64,000 bases of DNA from Mesostigma viride (lineage: Eukaryota > Streptophyta > Mesostigmatophyceae > Mesostigmatales > Mesostigmataceae). Under the pieces are notes generated by a model that worked only from the letters and a program-made list of their open reading frames with translations, was not told the DNA's origin and made no database searches. This document shows positions 48,118 through 62,928 of this stretch, piece after piece. Made by a program: the position numbers and the translations under genes. The stretch covers positions 1 through 64,000 of the forward strand of contig RPFO01001313.1 in the NCBI GenBank assembly GCA_009746045.1, in the 5' to 3' direction. Positions within the stretch are counted from its first letter, which is position 1. The number at the start of each line of letters is the position of its first letter.

Positions 48118-49007
48118 AATTGAAAAAAGCGTACGGTAACGCTAAAATAGAAGAATTATTGATTAAAAATCTGCAATGGACCGTCGGGATAGAGCCCATG
48201 CGGGCTGCGCGAGCGGAACGGCTTACTTTTTTACACCCGCTGCACTTGCAGGACGAAGTGCAAGGTGCGCACCTCCCCCCCTCAGCAGCGACGTTTTTTC
48301 TGCAAAAATTAAGCTTGTCGCTATAAATCGAAAAAAAATAATTACGAAGGTCAGGTACCACATCCCATGTCGTCAACATTCGATTTCACGAGCCTTATTG
48401 TGCACCAATTAAAATTCATTATGGATGTCGTCGCAATAGCCCATAAGTCGCCATAGTCTATAAATTGGTCGACATAGCCTTAGTACACCTTTCGCACACA
48501 CTGAAAATTTCGGTCCGTACGGTCCAGTTCACTCGGTACCGTGAAGAGATTTCCCGCCGGTGCCCCTCGGGATAAGCTGTTGGATTTGACTGAGGTGCCA
48601 GTGGTCTGTACTGCCAGGAAAACAATAAATTACACTCCCCGAAAAAAGGACTGGCATAGCAGGTGCGTTTCTGAAAGACTCGATTGCACAGCAATCTTGG
48701 CAAGTCACGTATCAAAACTGTTCTCTGTTACTCGTTAACCCCACCGTAATGACACATACACACATGCACACAGAGCATACTTTGTGGTCGGCACCTATAT
48801 GGTACTGGTCGATCAATAGGACCGACCTGGCTTTTGCGGCCTCACTACTTTGCCTTCCCTTCAGTATGCACTTCCACAAATGCATAATATACATATATAG
48901 TCACCTTTCATGACTCAAGAGACGACACATTGAGCCCAATGGAGGCTGTGTCATCTCCCCTGGAGCTGGCCACTGACTGGGACCATTGGTCACCTCACTA
49001 TGAAAAA
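48118..49007. other. intergenic downstream of gene B
   Basis: No gene recognised. It should contain the 3' untranslated part of gene B (stop at 49008-49010, minus strand). Confidence 0.35.
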
Positions 49008-49248
49008 TTATTTGTCCGCCAGGTCCTCGACACCGCTCCAAGAGATGCTGGGGTCGTTGAGGCATCTCTGGATGTTGGCCTCACAGCTCAGCGTGGACGC
49101 CTTGTGGCTGCCAAGGATGTCGAGCTGCAGCTCTTTGACCCGCCGGATGGCGTTGCTCGCCGATTGGAAGTCCCGCGCCGTGATGAAATCGTAACAAGCG
49201 TCCATTTGGCGGCACAGCTGCAGGTGCTTGTGGCTCGCCGAAATGCGC
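49008..49248 (-). CDS. gene B exon 16: C-terminal extension and stop
   Basis: 241 nt after acceptor ATCTGCAG. Encodes [19 protein letters not shown] and [17 protein letters not shown], helical, ending at TAA 49008-49010. Aligns without gaps to gene A exon 16. Confidence 0.8.
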
Positions 49249-49735
49249 CTGCAGATTGGAGCAGGGATTGGAAACAGGGCATGGGTTTGAGCACATTGAT
49301 ACAAGTACTTGGCAAATAGCAACAAGAGGCTATGTGCATCCACTGACACGGGCCAGTTCGATACAGGGAAGGCTTTTTTTAACAAAAGGGAGAAAGAGAG
49401 AGGGCGAGCGCGTGTGGGGAGATAAGAAGAGGAAGCGAAGGCGGCAGGGAGGGTGGGCGGTTGGTTAGTTGGTTGGTTGGTTGGTTGGTTGGTTGGTTGG
49501 TTGGTTGGTTGGTTGGTTGGTTGGTTGGTTGGTTGGTTGGTTGGTTGGTTGGTTGGTTGGTTGGTTGGTTGGTTGGTTGGTTGGTTGGTGGGTGGGTGGG
49601 TGGGTGGGTGGGTGGGTGGGTGGGTGGGTGGGTGGGTGGGTGGGTGGGTGGGTGGGTGAGTGGGCGGGTGGGTGGGTGGGTGGGAGAGGGAAGAGAGATG
49701 GAGGGGGGAGGAAGTGGTGGGCAGAGAGAGTGCGC

Positions 49736-49834
<99 letters not shown>

Positions 49835-52800
49835 CGAGAGAGAGGGAGGGCGAGGGAGGGAGAGAGAGGGAGGGTGGGTGGGTGGGGTGGGTGGGTTGGG
49901 TTGGGTTGGGTTGGGTTGGGTTGGGTTGGGTTGGGTTGGGTTGGGTTGGGTTGGGTTGGGTTGGGTTGGGTCGGGTCGGGTTGGGTCGGGTCGGGTCGGG
50001 TCGGGTCGGGTCGGGTCGGGTCGGGTCGGGTCGGGTCGGGTCGGGTCGGGTCGGGTCGGGTCGGGTCGGGTCGGGTCGGGTCGGGTCGGGTCGGGTCGGG
50101 TCGGGTCGGGTCGGGTCGGGTCGGGTCGGGGTGGGCTGGGGTGGGGTGGGGTGGGGTGGGGTGGGGCGGGGCGGGGTGGGGTGGGGTGGGGTGGGGTGGG
50201 GTGGGGTGGGGTGGGGTGGGGTGGGGTGGGGTGGGGTGGGGTGGGGTGGGTGGGGTGGGGTGGGGTGGGGTGGGGTGGGGTGGGGTGGGGTGGGGTGGGG
50301 TGGGGTGGGGTGGGGTGGGGTGGGGTGGGGTGGGGTGGGGTGGGGTGGGGCGAGGCGGGGCGGGGTGGGGCGGGGTGGGGTGGGGTGGGTGAGGCAACGT
50401 GCTGCTCATGGCTCTGCTCTCATGATCACGCATATAGCAGCACTTTACAGAGCCTCCTTAGAGCTACAAGGAACCTTGCTTGGAGCTGGAATTCGTGCTG
50501 ACAAGTCCTCCGAGGGTTCAGTTTGTACCCTTGTTTCACAAATCATGCTTCAACCCTAGCCATAAGGAAATGCAAGGCGACGGCTACTGCTGGTCGCTGT
50601 ACCTGCAAAGCAGCTCGTAGACCCAGAGGGGCCTCGCCTGGCCTTTCATCGCCAGCTTGGCATGCAGGAAGCCCAGGAACTCGTCCTGAACACCCTGGTA
50701 GACCTGCCGGCTGATAAGGTTGCGGGCGCCTGGTTAACCACGGCGGCGGCCAGACACGGTGAAGCCCACGCACAAACAGATTATTCTTTAATAGCTCAAG
50801 CTAGTGGGTAATGCACTGCTGTTTATGATGGTAATGCACTGCTGTTTTATGATAGTAATGCACTGCTGTTTATGATAGTGAAGCACTGCTGTTTATGATA
50901 GTGAAGCACTGCTGTTTATGATCGTGAAGCACTGCTGTTTATGATAGTAAAGCACTGCTGTTTATGATAGTGAAGCACTGCTGTTTATGATAGTAAAGCA
51001 CTGCTGTTTATGATAGTGATGCACTGCTGTTTATGATAGTGAAGCACTGCTGTTTATGATAGTAAAGCACTGCTGTTTATGATAGTGAAGCACTGCTGTT
51101 TATGATAGTAAAGCACTGCTGTTTATGATAGTGAAGCACTGCTGTTTATGATAGTAAAGCACTGCTGTTTACAGTCAGTAACATGCCAGAGCAATATGCG
51201 CAACAAATGCGCACTAATCGCCCCCCTCAGTGATATTCGAGGTGTGACTCGCGCTAGCCTACTTGTTGTTCATGCCTCCATGCCTTGCCGCACATGAGGG
51301 CAGCACGCAGAGGGGCCACGCATGAGGGCAGCACGCAGAGGGGCCCCGCATGAGGGCAGCACGCAGAGGGGCCCCGCATGAGGGCAGCACGCAGAGGGGC
51401 CCCGCATGAGGGCAGCACGCAGAGGGGCCCCGCATGAGGGCAGCACGCAGAGGGGCCGCACGCTGACGAGCATGCTGCTGCGCGCTGGGCACGTGTACGG
51501 TGCGTGCGAACGCCTGTGGGCATGTCTTGTTGTGCGCGATTGCTTGCTTCTACCGCCATGGCCTAGCGCATGTGCAGGGACCACGCACCTGCCTGGATTT
51601 GCTCTCTCGACTTGGCTTGAAAGACGTGTGCTGCCCCGGGCCACGCCATGCTGTGCTGGATACTGGGACGCCTACATACAACATACCTGTGGTCTATACG
51701 AACCATGGCATACTGGACGATGATGTCACACTACTGGACGATGATGTCACCAATATACCACGTGCCGCGCTGGATGCTGGGACACACAATCACGCGCTTA
51801 CCAGTATGACAGGAAAAGGGAGTGGAAGGAGCCGGCGTCCGCAGCTGTATGTATGCTGCCTGCTTGCCTACGCAGCTCCCCAGACCATTCAACCCCCATT
51901 TAGGAGGAGACCTGTGCTAGTCTTATTACCATCTGGTCACTAGTACTATCTGGATATCAGTAGTGTCTGGTTATTAGCACTATCTGGTCATCAGTACTGT
52001 CTAATTATCAGCACTGTCTGGATATCTATCCACCACCATCCACCACCATCCACCATCCACCACCATCCACCACCATCCACCACCATCCACCACCATCCAC
52101 CACCATCCACCACCATCCACCACCATCCACCACCATCCACCACCATCCACCACCATCCACCACCATCCACCACCATCCACCACCATCCACCACCATCCAC
52201 CACCATCCACCACCATCCACCACCATCCACCACCATCCACCACCATCCACCACCATCCACCACCATCCACCACCATCCACCACCATCCACCACCATCCAC
52301 CACCATCCACCACCATCCACCACCATCCACCACCATCCACCACCATCCACCACCATCCACCACCATCCACCACCATCCACCACCATCCACCACCATCCAC
52401 CACCATCCACCACCATCCACCACCATCCACCACCATCCACCACCATCCACCACCATCCACCACCATCCACCACCATCCACCACCATCCACCACCATCCAC
52501 CACCATCCACCACCATCCACCACCATCCACCACCATCCACCACCATCCACCACCATCCACCACCATCCACCACCATCCACCACCATCCACCACCATCCAC
52601 CACCATCCACCACCATCCACCACCATCCACCACCATCCACCACCATCCACCACCATCCACCACCATCCACCACCATCCACCACCATCCACCACCATCCAC
52701 CACCATCCACCACCATCCACCACCATCCACCACCATCCACCACCATCCACCACCATCCACCACCATCCACCACCATCCACCACCATCCACCACCATCCAC

Positions 52801-55800
52801 CACCATCCACCACCATCCACCACCATCCACCACCATCCACCACCATCCACCACCATCCACCACCATCCACCACCATCCACCACCATCCACCACCATCCAC
52901 CACCATCCACCACCATCCACCACCATCCACCACCATCCACCACCATCCACCACCATCCACCACCATCCACCACCATCCACCACCATCCACCACCATCCAC
53001 CACCATCCACCAATCATCCACCACCATCCACCACCATCCACCACCATCCACCACCATCCACCACCATCCACCACCATCCACCACCATCCACCACCATCCA
53101 CCACCATCCACCACCATCCACCACCATCCACCACCATCCACCACCATCCACCACCATCCACCACCATCCACCACCATCCACCACCATCCACCACCATCCA
53201 CCACCATCCACCACCATCCACCACCATCCACCACCATCCACCACCATCCACCACCATCCACCACCATCCACCACCATCCACCACCATCCACCACCATCCA
53301 CCACCATCCACCACCATCCACCACCATCCACCACCATCCACCACCATCCACCACCATCCACCACCATCCACCACCATCCACCACCATCCAATCCACTTCT
53401 AACGCTAACCTACTGACGCTTGGGTTGCACCAGACAACAATAGTTTTTTTTACAAATAAGTACAGCTTAATAGAGCCAACATGCACTGTAGGGCTCCTAA
53501 CAAGTGCTAAAGGGGGTCTTTGGGTGGCTGCCACAAAAGTGGACTTATGCCTATTCCCCTGGCCTCTTTTGGACAACTGGTATAACAAGTTCAGGGTGGG
53601 TGGGTGGGGGACCAAAAGAGGCTTTGCTGCCATTGCCTCGTCTGCCTAAATGCTAGTCCACAAGGGCCGTCAGGCTGGCGCGGCGCTGGCACTGGCGTTG
53701 GTACCGAAATTGCAGCGGTACCGGCGCTGGCGCTGGCGCTGCGCCAGGTCTGCCCCTACCATCCCCCGTCACTTGTGCCACTGCTATTAAAGGTTCGTTT
53801 TCACAAATTCGTACAGATTTTCTAAGTCTTTCTACCGCGCGCAGGCGGTAGACCGCACACAGGCGGAACGAACCACTACCGGTCACAGCCGGCGCACCTC
53901 CTCCTCCTAGTCTTACGCGGCAAATTCTATTCGGCCGCACCCCAGACTTCCGTAGTCCCGCTATAACGCAGATAGGGTGAGCAAAAGCTCGGATAATCCA
54001 CTTCTAACGCTAACCTACTGACGCTTGGGTTGCACCAGACAACAATAGTTTTTTACAAATAAGTACAGCTTAATAGAGCCAACATGCACTGTAGGGCTCC
54101 TAACAAGTGCTAAAGGGGGTCTTTGGGTGGCTGCCACAAAAGTGGACTTATGCCTATTCCCCACCTTCCCTTCCTGGCCGACTTCGTCAGCAAATCCGGA
54201 ACGTCGTTTCACATCCGCCACGTCGGTTTGTTGTCAATTCCGGTGATACCGCTGCAATGTCGCCGTCGGTTAGTAGGGCGCCCCCCTCTCATGCCAGCTC
54301 GTCCCCCGCCTATGCTGCCGCTACCCCCGTCACATCTCATGGCAAGGCGGCAAGGTCCCCAGCGGGGTCGAGCATCTCGTTCCCTCCCACGTGGTATGCA
54401 GAGCGTGCATTGGAAAGGCGAAGTTGGGGGGGTATCGTCCCCCCCGACTCCGGTCCGGACTTGAGGATTTCTAACCATGGCGACTGGGCAGGTTGCCCCG
54501 CAGGCCAATTGACGCCTCAATTTCCTGCGCTTCCATCCCTTCAGGAAGGCCGCTATCTCATACGTCACTCAGTCTACGAAATCGTAGTGCATTATTTTAT
54601 GTTATTTTTCCATCTCGCGGCCCCGCGGACCTAGATGCACCCCACTTCTCCAATCTGGGCCGATAGAGGGCCAAATTTCGAGCCGCCGCTCTCCTTGCGC
54701 GCGGCTAACATTACTGATTAAATTTCCAGCCCTCCCGCCGCAGCGGCAAGGCCGTTAGCCCGTCTAATAATCGCCATAGCGAATTAGTCACGTTGGCAGC
54801 ATATGCCAGCAAATTGCGGACCAAAAGAGGCTTTGCTGCCATTGCCTCGTCTGCCTAAATGCTAGTCCACAAGGGCCGTCAGGCTGGCGCGGCGCTGGCA
54901 CTGGCGTTGGTACCGAAATTGCAGCGGTACCGGCGCTGGCGCTGGCGCTGCGCCAGGTCTGCCCCTACCATCCCCCGTCACTTGTGCCACTGCTATTAAA
55001 GGTTCGTTTTCACAAATTCGTACAGATTTTCTAAGTCTTTCTACCGCGCGCAGGCGGTAGACCGCACACAGGCGGAACGAACCACTACCGGTCACAGCCG
55101 GCGCACCTCCTCCTCCTAGTCTTACGCGGCAAATTCTATTCGGCCGCACCCCAGACTTCCGTAGTCCCGCTATAACGCAGATAGGGTGAGCAAAAGCTCG
55201 GATACCACCATCCACCACCATCCACCACCATCCACCACCATCCACCACCATCCACCACCATCCACCACCATCCACCACCATCCACCACCATCCACCACCA
55301 TCCACCACCATCCACCACCATCCACCACCATCCACCACCATCCACCACCATCCACCACCATCCACCACCATCCACCACCATCCACCACCATCCACCACCA
55401 TCCACCACCATCCACCACCATCCACCACCATCCACCACCATCCACCACCATCCACCACCATCCACCACCATCCACCACCATCCACCACCATCCACCACCA
55501 TCCACCACCATCCACCACCATCCACCACCATCCACCACCATCCACCACCATCCACCACCATCCACCACCATCCACCACCATCCACCACCATCCACCACCA
55601 TCCACCACCATCCACCACCATCCACCACCATCCACCACCATCCACCACCATCCACCACCATCCACCACCATCCACCACCATCCACCACCATCCACCACCA
55701 TCCACCACCATCCACCACCATCCACCACCATCCACCACCATCCACCACCATCCACCACCAGCCATGACCATCCACCACCATCCACCACCATCCACCACCA

Positions 55801-58800
55801 TCCACCACCATCCACCACCATCCACCACCATCCACCACCATCCACCACCATCCACCACCATCCACCACCATCCACCACCATCCACCACCATCCACCACCA
55901 TCCACCACCATCCACCACCATCCACCACCATCCACCACCATCCACCACCATCCACCACCAGCCACCACCATCCACCACCATCCACCACCAGCCATGACCA
56001 GCCCTGATCAGCCAGGATGTACGGGTGCCCACGGCGTCTGCCCTGTTGGGACCTTCGCAGGAGCACCTAAGCAGCATTCAGGTGCAAAATATAAATACCG
56101 TGTTCATTTCATATGTATGTTATAAACAAACCTACATGCTATGTAAATACTACTAAACAAGTCAATGGTGCATGGGCGCAGCATTTCCCCTGTTGGAAAA
56201 TAAACAGGATAACTCACGCAGGCACTTGGTGCCCGATATACAGACCAAGTACCCTCCATACCTCTCATAAAAAGAGTGCATCCCTCAGGGCTGAAAGAGT
56301 CCTACCTCCCCGCACTAGGTGCTTGATGGGCTGTTCAGGGTGCTGCTAGCGGCAGGGGTCTCGAAGGGCTCCAAGACATCATGGAAAGGCTCACCGAGCT
56401 TTTTACAGAGCGACTCGAGCCGCTCCGCCACGTTCATTGGCTCTCCCACGATGCCAAATTTCATCTTCTCCTGCGACCCGATGTTGCCCGAGTAGACCTT
56501 GCCCGTGTGGATGCCGTAGCGGGGCCACACGGGGGGCACCCCCCATTGTGACCACCGGATGTTTAAGAAGCTCAGACGGTCCACCTGGGCTTCCATCGTC
56601 TCCGCCGCCTGTTCCATTCAAATAAGGAATTAGGGGCAAAAAAGCCCATGCTAGTTGATGGTTATTATTTTGCGCCCACAAGCCTCCACCGCCCCTGATT
56701 TCATTTGAGCGAGCAAGGTACATGGGGACAATGGCCTAGTTGCCTCCCTTGTGTTAACAGCCTGACAAAAAGGCGAGCTTGCTGTAACAGGTTGCGACAA
56801 ATGGCGAGCTTGCTGTGACAGGTTGCGACAACAAGGCGAGCTTGCGGGTCGAGATGCTGGAGCTTCAAGTACTCCAACCCTGCAACACTATGGCTTTCCG
56901 AATGTTTGCTCCACTTGCATAACTACAACTACTGCACTCTACAAGTAGGCCACTTAATTGCCACTGAATCATGCAATCAACAGAAAGTAGGCCGACTATC
57001 CTAGTAGTTGAAACCACGTTACAGTTTACTACTTTAAAAGCCTAAAACAGGCTCCAGGAATCACAGCAAGAGCTTAAGAGGGAGAACGCAGCACCCTGTA
57101 AATGCCACCAGGCGGTGAGATATTACTACAAAAATATCCCCCTCATCGCGACTTGTGCCTGCCAAAAATGATAGCGTGCCCAAATTCAGCCAGGCTCAGC
57201 GATTTACAGAGGCCACTCGCAAAAGCAAAATCATAGTGTGTTTTCAGCTACGGTGGTTATAAACCAAACGCTCCCCCGGTTGCACCTCATACATGGGGTT
57301 GAGGACATCTCTCCTGCCTTGCCTCAAATAACACGAGAGGAATACTGCCCCGCGGCCGGCTTCCTCACAGCAACAGGAAAGGATGAGCATGTCATGCCCT
57401 GCCCCCTGTCGTGGAACCCCGACACGCAGGATACTAAAAATAGAACACATAGGCTTTGCCCATGGATCCCTGTCAGCCATGCACCTTGCCTGCCTGCCGG
57501 CAATAACGCCTGCCTCACGCTGGCCTTGAGATCGTGACGTGGCGCTAATGGAGGTGCGTGCGTTTCGTATACGGGCACGGAGTCGCCCGCTTGCTTACCT
57601 TGAGCTCGTGGTGGGCCACCGGCGTCGGCGAATTCCTGCGGCCAAAAACAATCGGACGAGCAGGTAAGCATGGGAGTGCAGGAATCAGACATGGAGCGAC
57701 AAGGGCAGGGGTGAAAGGCGTTTCACCGATGACTTCTCGGCAGGCAAAGCCACCGTGGAAGCAGTGGCCACTAACTCGCAGGCACAGAGGCACGTTGTCA
57801 ACACGGTGGCATGTGGGGACTATTCCTCCACAACTGGCAGGCGCACGCTCCGTCCACTGCCACCAGGCGTGACCACCCACCAGAGCGCCATGATGCCGTC
57901 CTGTACACTGGTGATGCCTATGAGAAAGGGGGTATGAACATAACAGCCGCGTACTGGACCGCCACATAATGCAGTCACCGATATACTACTTGCGATGCTG
58001 TATACTAAATACTTACTACATGCTAAATACTTCCTATATACTAAATACTTACTACATATACTAAATACTTCTGGTCTATTCTAAACATCGTGTACCGGGA
58101 CTCCACATGATCGATGCTGTCAACGATACACCACTTGCGATAACTGGAACGTCATGGTTGTCTATTCGAATCATCGCGAACCAGAACGCCATGATGCCTA
58201 CACTTGTACTATCACGATGCCGCCATGATGCCGTATGGACTATAGTGAGTGCGCACCAGAACGCCATGATGCCTTCACCAGGATGCCGTAATGCCTATAT
58301 GCCTGTACTGATTGCGCACCAGAACGCCATGATGCCGTCGCCGATGAAGTCCCCGATGACGCCGCCTGCAGCATGCACGAGTGTCGCGCCATCCCAAATG
58401 GCATCCCGGGGGAGTCCCGTGAAGTGGCGTATGCGGGCAGGCACGCCAACTGGGTTAGCGTGGATGGCTAGTGCGGACGGTTGCTATAGACGGGTGTTGT
58501 GGGTGGATTGTAGAGGTGTAGGTGGTTAGCGTGTGGTTGGTTCCTACCCTTGGTGGGAAGGGTAACGATGGGTGGTCGACATGGATGGGTGGTGTCGCTG
58601 GTTGCCATGGACGGTGAACGACAGTGAGGGGACAGTCATATATGCCAAGGCGGGTGCATGCGAACGTCTAGCGGCAAACAAGGCTGCGCGGAGGCGACCC
58701 CGCTGGGTCAGGGGGTGGGGGGGCGGAGTTCCACAGTCTTACAACTTTTTAAAACTGCTAGTTTTAGAGCTGGTGACGTCACCGTACATGCCCGGTAGGA

Positions 58801-61800
58801 CTTGGCAGTAGTGCAGACAGGGTACACCCTGACCCAGCCACTTCATGCAGGGTGGATGGATGATACAGGGCGGATCGTACCACCCATGGGGCTGCGGCTG
58901 CACATCGGGTGTAATGGGGTGGATGACATCATCACGGCAGCCACGCATCACCTAAGTGACGCGACCACATTTGATGACGCGACAAATCTTGTGACTGGCG
59001 CCCAAGTCGCATGCGTTGTACAGTAGCACACTGTGTGGCCCGTGCAGCAACGGCGTCCTGGCAACGTGCGTCCTGGCAACTTGCGTCCTGGCAACGTGCG
59101 TCCTGGCAACGTGCGTCCTGGCAACGTGCGTCCTGGCAACGTGCGTCCTGGCAATGTGCGTCCTGGCAACGTGCGTCCATGAGTAACGTGCGTCCTGGCA
59201 ATGTGCGTCCTGGTAACGTGCGTCCTGGCAACGTGCGTCCTGGTAACGTGCGTCCTGGCAACGTGCGTCCATGAGTAACGTGCGTCCATGAGTAACGTGC
59301 GTCCATGGGTAACCAACAGGGAGAGTAACTGCTTTCCAACAGGGAGACGGCTGGCTCACGGACAGAATGCCATTTTGCCTATCACCGAGGTCAGTCTATC
59401 CCCGTGTTTTGCACGAAACAGACGCCATTGCCCGAATGATTGCAGCAATCTTCGCTACTATCGAACATGAAATGTGATAGACCCTTCCGTCCCACACAGC
59501 CGATGCCTCAATAACGGGCGCGCCATATGCGCGGCACACATGTGAAGTGAGGTAAGAAAGGGCTATCTTCCAGCACCTGACGCACCTGACGCCTCGATAA
59601 TGGTCGCCATGTCTGCCAGATAGTCCTCCAGCATGCGCATGAGCGTGGCCGGCGGCATCTGCTCCGATATCGTCGTGAAGTTGGCGATGTCTGCGCGTAG
59701 GGGGGAGGGGGGGGATCAGGTGTATGAGCAGGGGTTGGCAGGTTATAAATAGCATCAGTGTGTGCATGCAAGAGGGATGTCATCGTGAAGGTAGCCATGT
59801 CTGCGCGTACGGAACACACAAACAGGTGCACCAATAGTCCCTTAAATAGCATTCAGTGGCATCATCGAATAAATAAAACCCACAAATCGACAGGGGAGAA
59901 ATGAACACGGGCATCAATAGTCTTGTAAGCCACTTAGTGGCATTATTTAGGATAATTTAAATTACATAGGACAAACAAAAACCACAAATGGGACCGGGGC
60001 ATACGAGGCCGGCCCCATCGCGTTGTGCAGGGCGGGCGGCACAGAGACGTAACAACTGTCAAAAGTGGGAAGCGTATCAAACGTGTAACTTGGGAAACGA
60101 GAAACGAAACAAGCGCGCAGGCAGGCACAACACACAGGGGGCGAGGGGGCGGATGCTCCCCCCGAGACCATGCTGGTGCTGATGCTGGGGGATCTGGCAG
60201 TGGCAATGCTGATCTGATAACTGTAAAAGTGGGATGAGTGTGGCAAAAAATAGCCAAACACATGCCACATACCGGAGACCACGTTGGTGCAAATGGCGGG
60301 ACAGACGGGTGGATGTGAGCCTGTGATAGGACATGGGCGTGCGTGTGGATGCAAGCAAAGGTGAATTAACAGCAACTGTCGAACCGCCCACCCCAGAAAA
60401 CGTCGGTGCGGATGACGTGAGACCGGTGCTCAAGTGCTGGCGGAGGCATGCAATCGTCTGATAATAGCAATCGCAGAGCCACCCAAATGTCAACATGATG
60501 GTGACCACCACGGGGAACACGTAGAGCTGCATCGCGTGGTCTTATGTACGTGTCATGTGCTGCTCTAATAGTAGCCCCACCACCCACCAGAGAACATGAT
60601 CGTGCACACGACGGGGAAGACGTAGAGGTCCATCGCTCGGGGCTCCCTGGCCATGATGCGCTTGACGACCACCTTGGGCACAAACTTGCCAAACGCCATG
60701 GGCACCACCTGCAGCAAGGGTGAAAAAGGGGCACACCCAAGCACGACGGGCGTTATGGCGCCGCCCACAAAGTATGTGCAAAATTGCTGCTGTTTGAAAG
60801 TTTGTAAAATGACATGGCTGGGCATTGGAAGGGGTGGAGGAGAGGACTAGCAATCAGCAGACTGTGATATGATAGGCACACACATGCACACAGATGTAGA
60901 CTGCTATTCAGCACTGGCATTGGCCTATAATATACATACTACTGCAGGATGGAGCGCATGCTGCAGAAATGGTAGCTTGTGGAAACCGCGCAAGGTGCTG
61001 CAAAAAGGACAGTGCATAGAGATGGGGCCGCCACTTCATTGTCGATGCATCACTAACTAGACCGTTTGTAACACCGTTTCACTTACTGCTATGTATATGC
61101 TACATACTTACCATGATATATATTATACTCCCTACTTACCATACATACTATTTTACTCCCTACTTACCATACATACTGCCGTATCATGAATTTCCAACCC
61201 CCAAACACCACTACGCTGCCAGACCATGCTGTCTGCTCCACCTTGGGCGCGCGCTATTGGGCATCTTGGGCGCGCGTGCGGCGCAGCACCCACAGTCTAC
61301 TTGTCGGAACACAGCTTTCTGCATGTCCTGCCACTAGACCAAAGTACCGGTACGTCGGCTTGCGGTCCAATGGCTCTTCCAATTCCCCTACATCAATGCA
61401 CCTAGATCCCATCTTGAGCATAGATCCACCACGCCACCAGGCTTGTTACTACTAGTTAACCGTCCACCATGACGCCGCCGACCCAGAACGCACCGTCATG
61501 CTCTCAAATGTGTTCTCCATCTTGCGCATCTCTTTAAAAGGGGAGAAGCGTCCTTGGGGTTCCTTCTCAGGGACCGCCAACGTCTGGCGCGGCCAGGCGC
61601 CGTCAGCATTTGCGATTTGGCGACAGGCAAGTTGGACAAGGCAAAATTCAGTGGGCAAGGAGCACGGCCAACAGGGCCGTCGGTGCAGCCAACAGATTCA
61701 TTGAACTTTATCACTAATTTCTGCGACAGGGACAGGTGGCACCGTCGACAGAGAACTAGGTAGGTGCATGAGTAATGTGGGCGTGAGTAGAGGAATAGGT

Positions 61801-62867
61801 GGAGGTATCGTGCCGTGACACACTTGCACAGCAGCTTGCGTCCAACCCCACCCAACCCCCAATACCCAACGAGGGGTGGTGCATGCACAGCCGTGTATGC
61901 ACAACCGTGTATGTGCATGCACAGCCGTGTGTGAGCACGCACAACCGCGTATGCACAAACGGATGCAAACAAATCATCACGGTACGCGAAATCACGCAAG
62001 GAAAGGCACTCCCATGACCAGCACTCAAAGGCATAGCAGCTTCTTATCAAATGGTAGCGTATAGTGGGCTATAGTGGGCGATAGTGGGCGATATTGACCG
62101 GACAAGCAGACGCAATCAGGGCATGCGGTGGGCGCACCTCGACCGCCCTCATCTGCCCGACCACAGAACATACCATCAACCGTACAATGCACCATTGGAC
62201 AAACGGGCAACTACAATATACTCCTTCATGACTACCATATTCATTGTACAGTCGTACGATCACTGTAGTGTTGTCTGCTATGCTAAAGCTTATCGCGATG
62301 GCCTTCACCAACCGCACAAGCAACGATAGGACTCTACCGTATTGGACGTTAACAAGCGTACCTCGATCGCCTTCATCTGGCAGACAAGCACCTCTATTAT
62401 TATATCCTATATCCTATCTTGTTAACAATCGCGCAGCGCACCTCGATCGCCTTCATCTGACGGACAAGGGTTGCCATCGGCCGCACGAGGAACATCTGGA
62501 GGGCGTACCAGAGGAGCTGCGGGGCGGGGGGCAGTGGTATAGGGTAAATGACAAAGGGGGAGAGTGGGTGAGGAACAGTGGAGGGGGCAAAGGGGGAGTG
62601 GGTCAGCCAAACCCACATGTGTTGCAAAACATGGGGAGGACTTGTGAGAAAGGGGTAAAGGCAAACATGACACCGTACAGGATGAGCTGTGGTGACAAGC
62701 AACAGCAGGGCACTTATAGAGAAAAAAATGACCGCCAGTAAGGCAGGACAAAAAAGAAGGCGTCGAGAACAAAAAGAGCTGGGAAGAAACGAGAGGACAC
62801 CAATAAAAGGATAAATGGAGTTGCAAACGATCCACAAAGAAAAAGGCTTGAAATATCGTATGTCTTA

Positions 62868-62928
<61 letters not shown>

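Noticed and set aside
49453-50559. Long + and - frames through Gly-Trp-Leu-Val, Arg-Glu and Gly-Val-Gly-Trp repeats
   Set aside because: Microsatellite artefacts inside the last intron of gene B.
52001-53633. Minus-strand frames up to 535 codons (repeats of Trp, Met, Val, Asp, Gly)
   Set aside because: They are translations of the 10-bp satellite, open in all three frames of one strand because the unit has no stop there.
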